Source: an uncultured bacterium
GTDB lineage: Bacteria > Patescibacteriota > Dojkabacteria > SC72
Direction of reading: 5' to 3'
Assembly: GCA_903840015.1 (NCBI GenBank)
Contig: CAIMEL010000005.1
Coordinates: 1 to 34,776 of the forward strand
Length of the DNA: 34,776 bases
The position numbers and the translations under genes were made by a program. Shown piece after piece: positions 17,097 through 25,203 of this stretch (position 1 is the stretch's first letter; the number at the start of each line of letters is the position of its first letter). Below the pieces are notes generated by a model that worked only from the letters and a program-made list of their open reading frames with translations, made no database searches and was not told the DNA's origin.

Positions 17097-17438
17097 ATGG
17101 AAGAAAAAATAGTAAAAGTAAAAGTAAAAAATATACAACAATCACCTCTTAAATTAAGGCTTGTTGCTGATGTTGTCAGAGGTAAGGGAGTTGAGGATGC
17201 TTTGAATATGCTACAGCTTTTGAAAAAGAAAGGTTCTCTTTCTGTAAAAAAGGCTCTTCTTTCTGGTGTTGCAAACGGAAGAGATTTGTTTAATGTAGAC
17301 AAAGGAGATTTGATAGTAAAAAGTATAACAGTTGATGAAGCTCCAACATTGAAAAGGACAAGATTTAATTCTAGAGGTAGAGTATCAAGAATAGATAAAA
17401 GGAGATCAAATATTAATTTAGAACTTAAAGTTAAGTAA
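17097..17438 (+). CDS. rplV: 50S ribosomal protein L22
   Basis: This 113-residue protein shows K-N-I-Q-Q-S-P-L-K-L-R-L-V-A-D-V-V-R-G-K, A-L-N-M-L-Q near 43, and the tunnel hairpin region L-K-R-T-R-F-N-S-R-G-R-V-S-R-I. In most bacteria this last region is rich in P-R-A-x-G-R-A; the usual Pro and Ala residues are replaced here by R-F-N-S-R-G-R-V. L22 narrows the exit tunnel together with L4. The gene is 18 bp after rpsS. Confidence 0.95.
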   Translation: MEEKIVKVKVKNIQQSPLKLRLVADVVRGKGVEDALNMLQLLKKKGSLSVKKALLSGVANGRDLFNVDKGDLIVKSITVDEAPTLKRTRFNSRGRVSRIDKRRSNINLELKVK

Positions 17439-17440
17439 TT

Positions 17441-18088
17441 ATGGGAAGAAAAGTAAATCCAAACGCAATTCGAATGGGAATAAACAAAACTTGGGATTCC
17501 GTATGGTACTCTAACAAGAAAGACTATCCTGCAACATATGCACAGGATCTTCTAATTGAGAAGAAAGTTATAGCTGCAATGAGAGATGCTGGTTTGGATA
17601 AGATTAAGATAAACAGAACAGTAAACAAGATAGAAGTTTTAGTATTTGTAGCTAGACCTGGTGTTGCAATTGGTCGAGGTGGTGAAGGTATTGATGTTTT
17701 ACAGAAGGAATTAAAGAGAACATTGAAGAAAGATGTTGAATTAAAAGTAAGAGAGGTTAAGAAAGCTGATCTATCTGCAAGGATTGTTGCTAGAGCGATT
17801 GCTGATGGGATTGAGAGAAGACAACCTTCTAAATTACTAGTACAGAGTGCTAAGGAGAAGGTCATGATGTCTGGAGCAAAGGGATTGAGAATTTGGGTAT
17901 CTGGAAGAATAAATAATGCAAGTCAGGCAAGAACTGTTAAGGCAACAGCGGGATCAGTTCCTGCTCAAACTTTGAGAGCAGATGTTGATTATGCAAATGA
18001 GATAGCTAAGACAATGGATGCTGGTTTAATGGGGGTTAAGGTATGGATATACAAAGGAGAAAAAAGTGATATAGATCGAGAAGAATAA
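17441..18088 (+). CDS. rpsC: 30S ribosomal protein S3
   Basis: This 215-residue protein begins G-R-K-V-N-P-N-A-I-R-M-G, carries a KH domain with V-A-R-P-G-V-A-I-G-R-G-G-E-G-I near 75-90, and the C-terminal domain G-A-K-G-L-R-I-W-V-S-G-R and G-V-K-V-W-I-Y-K-G. It forms the mRNA entry site with S4 and S5. It starts 2 bp after rplV and lacks the long C-terminal tail seen in many bacteria. Confidence 0.97.
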   Translation: MGRKVNPNAIRMGINKTWDSVWYSNKKDYPATYAQDLLIEKKVIAAMRDAGLDKIKINRTVNKIEVLVFVARPGVAIGRGGEGIDVLQKELKRTLKKDVELKVREVKKADLSARIVARAIADGIERRQPSKLLVQSAKEKVMMSGAKGLRIWVSGRINNASQARTVKATAGSVPAQTLRADVDYANEIAKTMDAGLMGVKVWIYKGEKSDIDREE

Positions 18089-18110
18089 TATATTTAATTG
18101 GTAAATTACT

Positions 18111-18524
18111 ATGTTACAGCCAAAGAAAAGAAAATATCAAAAAGAATTCAGAGGTAAGATGGGTGGAGTAGCTACCGCTAATAACAAGATTACCTTTGGT
18201 GAATATGGACTTAGAGCTATGGAAAATGGTTGGGTAAATGCTAGAGAGATAGAGGCTGCACGTAGGGCAATGACAGGTTTTACTAAGAGAAAAGGTAAGG
18301 TTTGGTTGAAGATTTTCCCACATAAGCCATATACACAGAAATCAACCAACAGTAAGATGTTGGGAGGTAAGGGTGCTGTTGAAGGCTATGTAGCAGTCGT
18401 AATACCTGGGACAATTATGGTTGAGATCGGTGGAGTAGATGAGAGTGTTGCAAAGGAAGCTTTGAGGCTTGCTGCACACAAATTTTCTCTGAAAACTAAA
18501 TTTACTACTAGAAAAGATATATAG
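18111..18524 (+). CDS. rplP: 50S ribosomal protein L16
   Basis: This 137-residue protein matches L16 over its whole length: L-Q-P-K-K-R-K-Y-Q-K-E-F-R-G, F-G-E-Y-G-L-R-A, E-A-A-R-R-A-M-T, I-F-P-H-K-P, K-G-A-V-E-G-Y-V-A-V-V and E-A-L-R-L-A-A-H-K-F. It organises the A-site side of the 50S central protuberance. The next gene is rpsQ, so rpmC, which normally follows rplP, is missing here. Confidence 0.97.
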   Translation: MLQPKKRKYQKEFRGKMGGVATANNKITFGEYGLRAMENGWVNAREIEAARRAMTGFTKRKGKVWLKIFPHKPYTQKSTNSKMLGGKGAVEGYVAVVIPGTIMVEIGGVDESVAKEALRLAAHKFSLKTKFTTRKDI

Positions 18525-18525
18525 C

Positions 18526-18554
18526 TTGAGTATAGTCTCAATTATTGATAGAAT
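18526..18554 (+). promoter_or_regulatory. Internal promoter before rpsQ
   Basis: In the 57 bp gap between rplP and rpsQ lie -35 TTGAGT (18526-18531), a 17 bp spacer and -10 TAGAAT (18549-18554), then a short A/T leader (GTTATTTAATTACACAGAAT) to the ATG at 18582. A small TTGAG/CTCAA hairpin overlaps the -35. It occupies the spot where rpmC would be. Confidence 0.6.
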
Positions 18555-18581
18555 ACAAGCCGTTATTTAATTACACAGAAT

Positions 18582-18836
18582 ATGGAAAAAGAAACAAAGA
18601 AAGTAACAAAAAAGAGAGAAATACAAGGAGTTGTTACTAGTAACAAGATGGAGAAAACTGTGAAAGTTGAAGTTGGTACTTCTGAAAGGCATCCACAATA
18701 TCAAAAGATAGTGAAAAGGAAAAAGGTCTTCTTGGCACATACAAATGAGGTTTTAGAAATAGGTGATGTTGTAACAATACGAGAGAGTAGACCTTTATCT
18801 AAAAAAGTTAAATGGATAGTTGTTAATAAAAAGTAA
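18582..18836 (+). CDS. rpsQ: 30S ribosomal protein S17
   Basis: This 84-residue OB-fold protein shows the S17 signature: [28 protein letters not shown]-(T)-[17 protein letters not shown]. It binds 16S rRNA early in assembly. It is the first gene after the rpmC gap and probably has its own promoter. Confidence 0.96.
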   Translation: MEKETKKVTKKREIQGVVTSNKMEKTVKVEVGTSERHPQYQKIVKRKKVFLAHTNEVLEIGDVVTIRESRPLSKKVKWIVVNKK

Positions 18837-18840
18837 AAAT

Positions 18841-19212
18841 ATGGTACAAACAGAATCAACATTAACAGTAGCAGATAACAGTGGGGCAAAGATAGTAAAG
18901 CTTATCGGTATGCCTGGCTATTCTAAAAGAAGGTATGCAAAAGTTGGGGATATAGTGACAGTTGCAGTTCAGAAATCTATCCCTAATACAGCAATTAAAA
19001 GACATGAAGTATTGAAGTCTGTAATAGTAAGAACAAGTAAGGAGTACAAGAGGAAAGATGGTACATATATTCGATTTGATGATAATGCAGTAGTTATTAT
19101 TGATCCTAAGAATAAAGCACCAAAGGGTACTAGAATATTTGGTCCTGTTGCTAGAGAGTTGAAAGAAAAGGGGTTTGATAAAATTTTATCTTTAGCTCCT
19201 GAAGTACTTTAG
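18841..19212 (+). CDS. rplN: 50S ribosomal protein L14
   Basis: The start at 18841 gives 123 residues, the family length; an in-frame start at 18820 overlaps rpsQ and adds non-conserved residues. Motifs are [32 protein letters not shown] and [13 protein letters not shown]14 lies at the subunit interface and binds RsfS. It is spaced 4 bp after rpsQ. Confidence 0.96.
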   Translation: MVQTESTLTVADNSGAKIVKLIGMPGYSKRRYAKVGDIVTVAVQKSIPNTAIKRHEVLKSVIVRTSKEYKRKDGTYIRFDDNAVVIIDPKNKAPKGTRIFGPVARELKEKGFDKILSLAPEVL

Positions 19213-19223
19213 AAATATATACA

Positions 19224-19610
19224 ATGAAGATTAAAAAAGGTGATACAGTAAAAATATTATACGGTAAAGACTCTGGAAAAAGAGGTACAGTTGTTGCTTT
19301 GGATGTAAAGAATGACAAAGTGGTAATTGAAGGAATGAATTTGTACAAGAGACATCTTAAGGGCGATGGTAGAACAAGAACATCTGAGATATTGATTGTT
19401 GAGAAGCCATATCCTGTCTCTAAGATTATGATGATTTGTCCAGTATGTGACAAGAGTACAAGGATTGGTATGAAAAAAGAAGGAGAAAAAACTGTAAGAA
19501 TTTGTAAGAAGTGTGGTAAAGAATTAGTAAAAGAAGCTGTAAAGAAAACTGCAGTAAAGAAAGCAACAGTAAAAAAGGAGAATAATTCGAAAAAGAAAGA
19601 GAGTAAATAA
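19224..19610 (+). CDS. rplX: 50S ribosomal protein L24 with zinc ribbon and basic tail
   Basis: This 128-residue protein has the KOW motif (K-K-G-D-T-V-K-I-L-Y-G-K-D-S-G-K-R-G). The C-terminal half contains C-P-V-C and C-K-K-C (about residues 72-98), a zinc ribbon found in many L24 proteins, and then about 25 Lys-rich low-complexity residues beyond the usual end. It starts 50S assembly on 23S domain I. The stop codon TAA shares its last A with the rplE ATG. Confidence 0.94.
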   Translation: MKIKKGDTVKILYGKDSGKRGTVVALDVKNDKVVIEGMNLYKRHLKGDGRTRTSEILIVEKPYPVSKIMMICPVCDKSTRIGMKKEGEKTVRICKKCGKELVKEAVKKTAVKKATVKKENNSKKKESK

Positions 19611-20164
19611 TGGTACGATTAGTAGAAGAATACAACAAAAGAATTAAGGGAGAGTTGATGACTGAATTGGGTCTAAAAAATCCTATGCAGGCCCCTACTC
19701 TCAAGAAGATCGTAGTAAATGTTGGAGCTGGTGAAGCTGTTGATAATAGCTCTGCTATGGAGGAAATTGTAAATATTCTTACTCAGATAACAGGGCAGAA
19801 ACCAATAATCAACAAAGCGAGAAAAGCAGTTTCTGCATTTAAGATAAGAAAAGGTTTGGAAATAGGAACATCTGTAACACTACGAGGAGATAGAATGTGG
19901 CATTTCTTTGACAAGTTAGTAAACATTACTCTACCAAGAACAAAAGACTTCAGAGGATTAAGTCCTAAGTCTTTTGATGGATCTGGTAATTATTCTCTAG
20001 GTATAGAAGATCATACAGTGTTTGTTGAAATTGATTCTAACAATGTTACAAAGATAAGAAGTTTAGAAGTTACAATTGTTACAACTGCGAAAACTGATAA
20101 AGAAGGTAAATTACTTTTAGATAAATTTGGATTCCCATTTAAGAAAGATGTCAACAAGAGCTAA
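19610..20164 (+). CDS. rplE: 50S ribosomal protein L5
   Basis: This 184-residue protein carries the L5 pattern: [56 protein letters not shown] and [10 protein letters not shown]. It binds 5S rRNA. It overlaps rplX by one base and rpsN by 17 bases. Confidence 0.96.
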   Translation: MVRLVEEYNKRIKGELMTELGLKNPMQAPTLKKIVVNVGAGEAVDNSSAMEEIVNILTQITGQKPIINKARKAVSAFKIRKGLEIGTSVTLRGDRMWHFFDKLVNITLPRTKDFRGLSPKSFDGSGNYSLGIEDHTVFVEIDSNNVTKIRSLEVTIVTTAKTDKEGKLLLDKFGFPFKKDVNKS

Positions 20165-20342
20165 AGAATACAAAGCTAAAGAATTAAAGAAAAGCTCTAA
20201 ATATAGCTCTAGAGTATATAATAGGTGCGAAATATGTGGCCGAGCTAGAGGATATATGAGACATTATGGACTTTGTAGAATATGTTTTAGGAAATTAGCA
20301 AGTGAGGGAAAGATTCCAGGAGTTAAAAAAGCTATATGGTAA
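20148..20342 (+). CDS. rpsN: 30S ribosomal protein S14, zinc-binding type
   Basis: The start at 20148, inside the end of rplE, gives 64 residues, typical of the short zinc (C+) S14. Two C-x2-C pairs (C-E-I-C and C-R-I-C) frame [12 protein letters not shown], followed by F-R-K-L-A and a C-terminal K-K-A-I-W close to the usual K-A-S-W. It sits in the 30S head. No Shine-Dalgarno is visible, so translation is likely coupled to rplE. Confidence 0.95.
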   Translation: MSTRAKEYKAKELKKSSKYSSRVYNRCEICGRARGYMRHYGLCRICFRKLASEGKIPGVKKAIW

Positions 20343-20359
20343 TTTAATAATAAACAAAC

Positions 20360-20737
20360 ATGAATGATTTAATAGCAGATATGCTTACAAGAATACAAAA
20401 TGCAATTATGAGGAAGAAAGAATCTGTTGATGTTGTTAAAACAAATATTAATGGAGAGATTCTAAAGGTTTTGAAAGAGGAAAAAATGGTAGGAGAATAT
20501 GTTGAGAATGGGAAATCTTTTGAAGTAACTCTCCTCTATGAAAAGAATGAGCCAGTTATAACTCATCTGGAGAGAGTAAGTAAACTAGGCCAGAGGATAT
20601 ATGTTTCTAAGAAAGAAATTAAACCAATTATGAATGGAAGAGGTATTTCGATAATCAGTACATCAAAGGGTGTTCTCTCGGGTGCAAAAGCTAAAAGTAT
20701 GGATTTGGGTGGTGAATTAATATGTAAAGTTTGGTAA
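20360..20737 (+). CDS. rpsH: 30S ribosomal protein S8
   Basis: This 125-residue protein shows N-D-L-I-A-D-M-L-T-R-I-Q-N-A, I-L-K-V-L-K-E-E, V-S-K-L-G-Q-R-I-Y, and the C-terminal G-I-S-I-I-S-T-S-K-G-V-L-S, which matches the S8 signature. It binds the central domain of 16S rRNA and in E. coli represses the spc operon. The leader is TAATTTAATAATAAACAAAC. Confidence 0.96.
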   Translation: MNDLIADMLTRIQNAIMRKKESVDVVKTNINGEILKVLKEEKMVGEYVENGKSFEVTLLYEKNEPVITHLERVSKLGQRIYVSKKEIKPIMNGRGISIISTSKGVLSGAKAKSMDLGGELICKVW

Positions 20738-20742
20738 ATATA

Positions 20743-21282
20743 ATGTCTAGAATAGGTAAAGAAATAACAAAAATAGAAGATGGAATTGAAGTTTTAGTTT
20801 CAGGAAAAGAGGTTTTGATTAAAGGTCCTCTTGGAGAAATAAAAACTATTTTACCTGAGAATATAGATGCAAATCTTGAGAATGGAGAATTAAAAGTTGT
20901 TAGGACTTCCGAGTTGAAACAGACTAAATCAGATCATGGTACATACAGTAAAATCTTGGCCAATGCCGTATACGGTGTAAAGAATGGCTTTGCTAAGACA
21001 TTGGAATTGGTAGGAGTTGGTTACAGAGCGAGAATGGAAGGCGATAAATTAGTTATGAGTCTTGGTTGGAATCATCCAATTACAGTAGAGCCTCAGGAAG
21101 GTATAAAGATAGAGGTCCCTGAGGAGACAAAAATAGTTGTAAAGGGTTTTGATAAGCAATTAGTTGGTGCTGTTGCAGCAAAGATCAGAGAGATTCGTAA
21201 ACCTGAGCCTTACAAAGGCAAAGGTATTAGATATGAAGGTGAATATATTAAGAGAAAAAGTTCTAAATCTAGTGTAGCTTAA
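20743..21282 (+). CDS. rplF: 50S ribosomal protein L6
   Basis: The start at 20743 (M-S-R-I-G-K-E) gives 179 residues; the TTG at 20731 lies in rpsH. Motifs are V-L-V-S-G-K-E-V-L-I-K-G-P-L-G, V-G-Y-R-A-R-M-E-G, L-G-W-N-H-P and the C-terminal signature R-K-P-E-P-Y-K-G-K-G-I-R-Y, which is diagnostic. L6 sits near the factor-binding site at the sarcin-ricin loop. Its usual contact partner EF-G is encoded upstream. Confidence 0.96.
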   Translation: MSRIGKEITKIEDGIEVLVSGKEVLIKGPLGEIKTILPENIDANLENGELKVVRTSELKQTKSDHGTYSKILANAVYGVKNGFAKTLELVGVGYRARMEGDKLVMSLGWNHPITVEPQEGIKIEVPEETKIVVKGFDKQLVGAVAAKIREIRKPEPYKGKGIRYEGEYIKRKSSKSSVA

Positions 21283-21286
21283 AAAT

Positions 21287-21613
21287 ATGGTACAGAAAGA
21301 TAGAAAGCAAAAAAGAATAAGAAGAAAATTACATATTAGAAAAAATGTTAGAGGTAGTGCTTTAAAACCTAGAATATTTGTTTTTAAAAGTAACAGATAT
21401 TTCTATGCAGGTCTTGCAGATGATGATTCAAGTAAAGTTATTAAATCCTTTATGTCAAAGAAGAACAGTAATGATATAATCACCATGGCAGGAGCTTTCG
21501 CTAAAGAAGCTGTGAAATTTGAGACTTTGGTTTTTGACAGAAGTGGGTACAGGTATCATGGTTTAGTTAAAACTTTTGCAGACGAATTAAGAAATAAAGG
21601 AGTTAAAATTTAG
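21287..21613 (+). CDS. rplR: 50S ribosomal protein L18
   Basis: This 108-residue protein has R-I-R-R-K-L-H-I-R-K-N-V-R-G, P-R-I-F-V-F-K-S-N-R-Y-F-Y-A, and the C-terminal F-D-R-S-G-Y-R-Y-H-G-(L)-V-K-T-F-A-D-E-L-R, all typical of L18. It binds 5S rRNA with L5. It starts 4 bp after rplF and is followed by rpsE. Confidence 0.96.
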   Translation: MVQKDRKQKRIRRKLHIRKNVRGSALKPRIFVFKSNRYFYAGLADDDSSKVIKSFMSKKNSNDIITMAGAFAKEAVKFETLVFDRSGYRYHGLVKTFADELRNKGVKI

Positions 21614-21622
21614 ATAAAGAAA

Positions 21623-22264
21623 ATGGAAGAAAGATATAATAAAAACAGAGGTGAAAGAAAAATGTATGACAAGAGAACTCTACCTGTAAGGAGAGTAGCT
21701 AAAGTAACCAAGGGTGGTAAGCGATTAAGGTTTAGTACTGTGGTTGTTGTTGGTGACAGAGCTGGTTCAGTTGGTGTTGCTCTAGGAAGAGGTGCAGATG
21801 TTAAAAGTGCAGTTGAGCAAGGAGAGAGGTTGGCAAGCAAATCAGTTAAGAAAATTGAATTGATTGGAGATACCATTCCTCACGAAATATTCCATAAGTA
21901 TGGAGCAGCCCAGGTTATGTTAAGGCCAGCAAGACCAGGTACTGGTATTATCGCAGGTTCTTCTGTTCGATTAGTTTTGGAAATGGCTGGAATTGACAAT
22001 GTATATGGTAAAATTCTTGGTAGTCCTGAACCTAATGCGAATGCATATTGTACTTTCCAAGCTCTGAAGCTTTTGCAAAAAGACAGAGTCTTAGAGAAGA
22101 TGACAAAGATGAGAGACAGAATCAAGATGAAGGAAGATTCAGACAAAGAGAAGAAGGTGAAAGAAGAAAAGAGAAGGAAAGAATCAAAGAAAAAGAATGG
22201 TGATAGAAAAGACAAGTTCCAAAAGAGAGAAAGAAAACCAACTAAAGTTAATAGCAAAAAGTAA
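21623..22264 (+). CDS. rpsE: 30S ribosomal protein S5 with charged C-terminal tail
   Basis: The conserved S5 region runs to about residue 160: K-V-T-K-G-G-K-R-L-R-F-S-T-V-V-V-V-G-D, G-S-V-G-V-A-L-G-R-G, A-R-P-G-T-G-I-I-A-G and G-S-P-E-P-N-A-N-A. About 50 Lys/Glu-rich residues follow that are not part of the common fold. The N-terminus is also slightly extended; an internal ATG at 21662 is an alternative start. The stop TAA shares its last A with the rplO start, and rpmD, which normally lies between them, is absent. Confidence 0.94.
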   Translation: MEERYNKNRGERKMYDKRTLPVRRVAKVTKGGKRLRFSTVVVVGDRAGSVGVALGRGADVKSAVEQGERLASKSVKKIELIGDTIPHEIFHKYGAAQVMLRPARPGTGIIAGSSVRLVLEMAGIDNVYGKILGSPEPNANAYCTFQALKLLQKDRVLEKMTKMRDRIKMKEDSDKEKKVKEEKRRKESKKKNGDRKDKFQKRERKPTKVNSKK

Positions 22265-22707
22265 TGTATTTAGAAAACATACCATTAAGGAAAAATAGAA
22301 TAAAAAAAGGAAAGAGAATTGGTCGAGGTTATGGTTCAGGTGTTGGTGGACATACAGTAGGACGTGGTGCTAAAGGTCAGAAATCAAGATCTGGTCACAA
22401 ATCTCTGAAATTCTTTGAAGGAGGTAATGTTCCTTTCTTCAGAAGAATGCCAAAGTACAAAGGATTTAATAGAAAGTTTAAGGAGGAAACTCAGGTTGTA
22501 AATGTTGATATCCTTTCTGAGAATTTCAAAGATGGAGATGTAATTACAATAGCAATCCTAAAAGAGAGAACTTTGATAAAGCAAAGTGCCCAGAATGTGA
22601 AGATTTTGGCAAAGGGTGAGATAAACAAGAAGCTAGTAATAGAAGGTATTAACATGTCCCCTTCTGCTAGGGAAAAGATTGAAAAAGCAGGTGGGACTAT
22701 AAAATAG
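22264..22707 (+). CDS. rplO: 50S ribosomal protein L15
   Basis: This 147-residue protein has K-R-I-G-R-G-Y-G-S-G-V-G-G-H-T-V-G-R-G-x-K-G-Q-K-S-R-S-G, G-G-N-V-P-F-F-R-R-M-P-K-(Y)-K-G-F and the late I-E-K-A-G-G-T, all L15 hallmarks. It is a late 50S assembly protein. It follows rpsE with a one-base overlap and precedes secY by 11 bp. Confidence 0.96.
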   Translation: MYLENIPLRKNRIKKGKRIGRGYGSGVGGHTVGRGAKGQKSRSGHKSLKFFEGGNVPFFRRMPKYKGFNRKFKEETQVVNVDILSENFKDGDVITIAILKERTLIKQSAQNVKILAKGEINKKLVIEGINMSPSAREKIEKAGGTIK

Positions 22708-22718
22708 TCTCTAAACAA

Positions 22719-23984
22719 ATGTTAAACATATTTGAGAAAATCAAATCCCTCTTTAAGACAAAAGAGATAAGAAAGAAAATACTTTTTTCTTTGCTTATTC
22801 TTGTTATATACAGAATTTTGTCCGCGGTACCAGTTTCCGGAATTCCAGCAGAGGCAATAGTGAAGTTGTTTGAAGGTACAGGTTTTGGAGAGATTCTTTC
22901 AACAGTATCTGGAGGTGTCTTAGAAACTGCTTCAATAGTGGCGATTGGGCTGACTCCATATATCAATGCTTCAATCATCTTTCAACTATTAGGTACTGTG
23001 ATTCCTAAATTGGAAGAATTGAGGAAGGAGGGTCCTGAAGGTAGAAGAAAAATTTCTATGTACACTAGGTTGGTTACAGTTCCATTAGCAATTTTGCAAT
23101 CATTCGTCATATATTCGACTCTTCTTGGTTTTGGTTTGATAACTCAACTAGAACCATTAGAACTTGTTGCTATGTCTGCTACTTTGACAGCTGGATCTAT
23201 TGTGATGATGTGGTTTGGAGAGCTTATCTCTGAGGAAGGGTTAGGTGGTGGTACATCATATCTAATTATGTTGGGTATCCTTTCTGGTATTCCAGGTACT
23301 ATAAATAGTAATTTTGTTACAATGGATGGTTTCCAAAAATTCATCTTTATACTATTTTCTTTGATATTAATAGTGGCAGTTGTTGTTGTGACTCAGGCTG
23401 AAAGAAGGGTTAAGATTCAGTATTCAAGGAGAGTTAGAACTGGAGGAGCATTAGAGAGCTATATCCCGATCAAACTTACACAATCTGGAGTTATGCCTGT
23501 TATCTTTGCTATGGCATTTCTTTCCTTTCCTCAATTGATTGGGAAGTTTTTAATAAGTAAAGATTTCAATCCGGTGGTAACTGATGTTTCCGAAAAGATT
23601 ATTCTTTGGTTATCAAACCCATATATATACAATACTGTTACATTTGTTTTGGTTGTGGCATTCTCCTTCTTCTATCTGACCGTTGTCTTCAAGACAGATG
23701 AATTAGCTGAAAACCTACAGAAACAGGGTGCCTTCATACAGGGTATTCGTCCAGGAGATAACACTTCGGAATATTTGAGAAAAGTAAGTTTTAGACTAGC
23801 TGCTGTAGGTGCAATATTCCTAGGTCTTCTTTCAATCCTCCCTGACATATTTGTTAAAACGGGAATTGTTACTGCGGTTGTATTCTCAGGGACGGGTTTG
23901 TTGATTATGATAGGTGTTGTCTTGGAAATCAAAAGACAGGTAGAATCAATGATGACAGTTAGAAGTTACGACAAGTATCTTTAA
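22719..23984 (+). CDS. secY: SecY, channel subunit of the protein translocase
   Basis: This 421-residue inner membrane protein has about ten hydrophobic helices. Signature segments are R-I-L-S-A-V-P-V-S-G-I-P, A-L-G-L-T-P-Y-I-N-A-S-I here as A-I-G-L-T-P-Y-I-N-A-S-I-I-F-Q-L-L, the first cytoplasmic loop E-G-P-E-G-R-R-K-I, and R-P-G-D-N-T-S-E-Y-L near 345. It would form SecYEG to export the signal-peptide proteins seen at the window start and near 8-9 kb. It stands at its usual place after rplO. Confidence 0.96.
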   Translation: MLNIFEKIKSLFKTKEIRKKILFSLLILVIYRILSAVPVSGIPAEAIVKLFEGTGFGEILSTVSGGVLETASIVAIGLTPYINASIIFQLLGTVIPKLEELRKEGPEGRRKISMYTRLVTVPLAILQSFVIYSTLLGFGLITQLEPLELVAMSATLTAGSIVMMWFGELISEEGLGGGTSYLIMLGILSGIPGTINSNFVTMDGFQKFIFILFSLILIVAVVVVTQAERRVKIQYSRRVRTGGALESYIPIKLTQSGVMPVIFAMAFLSFPQLIGKFLISKDFNPVVTDVSEKIILWLSNPYIYNTVTFVLVVAFSFFYLTVVFKTDELAENLQKQGAFIQGIRPGDNTSEYLRKVSFRLAAVGAIFLGLLSILPDIFVKTGIVTAVVFSGTGLLIMIGVVLEIKRQVESMMTVRSYDKYL

Positions 23985-24009
23985 ATTAAATATCCAATTG
24001 TGTTTGTGG

Positions 24010-24024
24010 TAGAATAGCATATTA
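24010..24024 (+). promoter_or_regulatory. -10 element before adk, shared with the PGRP-like gene
   Basis: TAGAATAGCATATTA (24010-24024) is identical to 4931-4945. The TAGAAT part (24010-24015) would start transcription near 24022, about 8 bases before the adk ATG at 24030. No good -35 is visible. Confidence 0.4.
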
Positions 24025-24029
24025 ACTTG

Positions 24030-24689
24030 ATGCCTTTTCATTCTATGACAATACTCTTTCATGGTCCCTCCGGCAGTGGTAAAGATACCCAAGTTGAGTT
24101 ACTAGTTCAGAAATATTCTTTTGAAAATATCGGTACAGGGGAGATGTTTAGAAAGATGTATTCAGAAGGTGATCTCGATGCAATTAGAGCTTACGAATAT
24201 TATTCAAAGGGAAAATTTGTTCCAAATGATATCGTCTACAAAATGTTCACTAAATGGTTGGAAAAGTTTGATATATCTAAAGATTGGGCCTTAGTCTCTG
24301 TTGTAAGGGATATAGGGCAAGTTCAAATGCTTGATGATCTACTCGCTGCAAAGGGAAGGAAATTAGACAAGTTTGTGCACTTCACTCTCTCTGAAGAAGT
24401 AGCTATAGAAAGAAGAGCATTGAGATGGATTTGTAGTAATTGTGGCAGTACATATCATGAGAAATACAAACAAGAGAAGATCAAGGGATATTGTGATAAA
24501 TGTGGAACTATTCTCACTCAGAGGGTTGATGATACTCCTGAGAAGACCAAAAGTTTGTTGAGTGAATATAACAGGACAATAGCTCCGATACTCGAAGAAT
24601 ATCGTAACAGGGGCATTTTAGTCGAAGTGGATGCTAACCCAACTATAGAGGAGATACATACGAATGTAGTTAGGGTTTTGAACTTGTAA
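24030..24689 (+). CDS. adk: Adenylate kinase-like nucleoside monophosphate kinase, divergent active site
   Basis: This 219-residue P-loop kinase lies at the secY-infA position normal for adk. The start could also be the ATG at 24045 (M-T-I-L-F-H-G-P). The P-loop is G-P-S-G-S-G-K-D-T-Q, with Asp where adenylate kinases have Gly. T-G-E-M-F-R fits the NMP-binding T-G-D-M-L-R. The D-G-F-P-R-T-x-x-Q loop is replaced by S-V-V-R-D-I-G-Q, which keeps Arg and Gln but loses Asp, Gly and Pro. The LID has a four-Cys zinc site (C-S-N-C, C-D-K-C) and Q-R-V-D-D-T-P-E. It is probably an active kinase, AMP + ATP to 2 ADP, but NMP choice may differ. map, which often follows adk, is absent. Confidence 0.85.
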   Translation: MPFHSMTILFHGPSGSGKDTQVELLVQKYSFENIGTGEMFRKMYSEGDLDAIRAYEYYSKGKFVPNDIVYKMFTKWLEKFDISKDWALVSVVRDIGQVQMLDDLLAAKGRKLDKFVHFTLSEEVAIERRALRWICSNCGSTYHEKYKQEKIKGYCDKCGTILTQRVDDTPEKTKSLLSEYNRTIAPILEEYRNRGILVEVDANPTIEEIHTNVVRVLNL

Positions 24690-24763
24690 ATATATCTTTT
24701 TTTTGTTATCCTTACTCTGTCCCTTTAGAAGTGATACACAGCCAAGAGTTTATATACTTTTTG

Positions 24764-24792
24764 TTGAATTAAAGGTATTCCTTTGATATAAT
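24764..24792 (+). promoter_or_regulatory. Promoter of infA-rpmJ-rpsM-alpha cluster
   Basis: -35 TTGAAT (24764-24769), exactly 17 bp, and -10 TATAAT (24787-24792) lie in the 143 bp gap after adk, which also holds an eight-T run (about 24697-24706) that could end the secY-adk transcript. The leader to the infA ATG (24833) is about 34 bases with a GGATT/AATCC pairing. Confidence 0.75.
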
Positions 24793-24832
24793 TCTGAGGA
24801 TTCCATTTATTGCAATCCATAGGGAATATATT

Positions 24833-25066
24833 ATGAACGATAGCAAAAAAGTATTTGAATTTGAGGGTGTAGTTAAAGAGTGTCTTCCTAACACACAGTT
24901 TGTTGTGGAGATAGAAGCCGAGGGTGCAAAGCATGAGGTGATAGGCTATCTATCAGGTAAAATGAGGATGCACTACATTAGGATATTGGAAGGTGACAAG
25001 GTTCGTATTGAAATGACACCTTACGACAAAGAGAAGGGCCGTATAACATATAGATTTATGAATTAA
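24833..25066 (+). CDS. infA: Translation initiation factor IF-1
   Basis: This 77-residue OB-fold protein matches IF-1: [36 protein letters not shown] and the C-terminal P-Y-D-x-E-K-G-R-I-T-Y-R. It covers the A site during initiation. It leads the infA-rpmJ-rpsM-rpsK-rpsD-rpoA group and has a strong promoter of its own. Confidence 0.97.
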   Translation: MNDSKKVFEFEGVVKECLPNTQFVVEIEAEGAKHEVIGYLSGKMRMHYIRILEGDKVRIEMTPYDKEKGRITYRFMN

Positions 25067-25067
25067 A

Positions 25068-25184
25068 ATGAAAGTAAGAGCTTCAGTAAAAAAGAGATGT
25101 CCAGATTGCTATGTTGTAAAGAGAAAAAGTAGAGTATATGTATACTGTAAAAAGAATCCTAAACATAAACAGAGACAAGGTTAA
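25068..25184 (+). CDS. rpmJ: 50S ribosomal protein L36
   Basis: This small 38-residue gene starts [14 protein letters not shown] and continues to C27 and H33, the C-x2-C-x12-C-x5-H zinc site of the C+ form of L36. The C-terminal K-H-K-Q-R-Q-G also fits. It starts 1 bp after the infA stop and is followed by rpsM at the conserved distance. It stabilises 23S domain packing. Confidence 0.95.
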   Translation: MKVRASVKKRCPDCYVVKRKSRVYVYCKKNPKHKQRQG

Positions 25185-25203
25185 TTTAATTAAAATATAT
25201 TAA

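Noticed and set aside
24690-24832. A small gene between adk and infA
   Set aside because: The 143 bp hold a T-run and a good promoter; no frame resembles map or another known gene.
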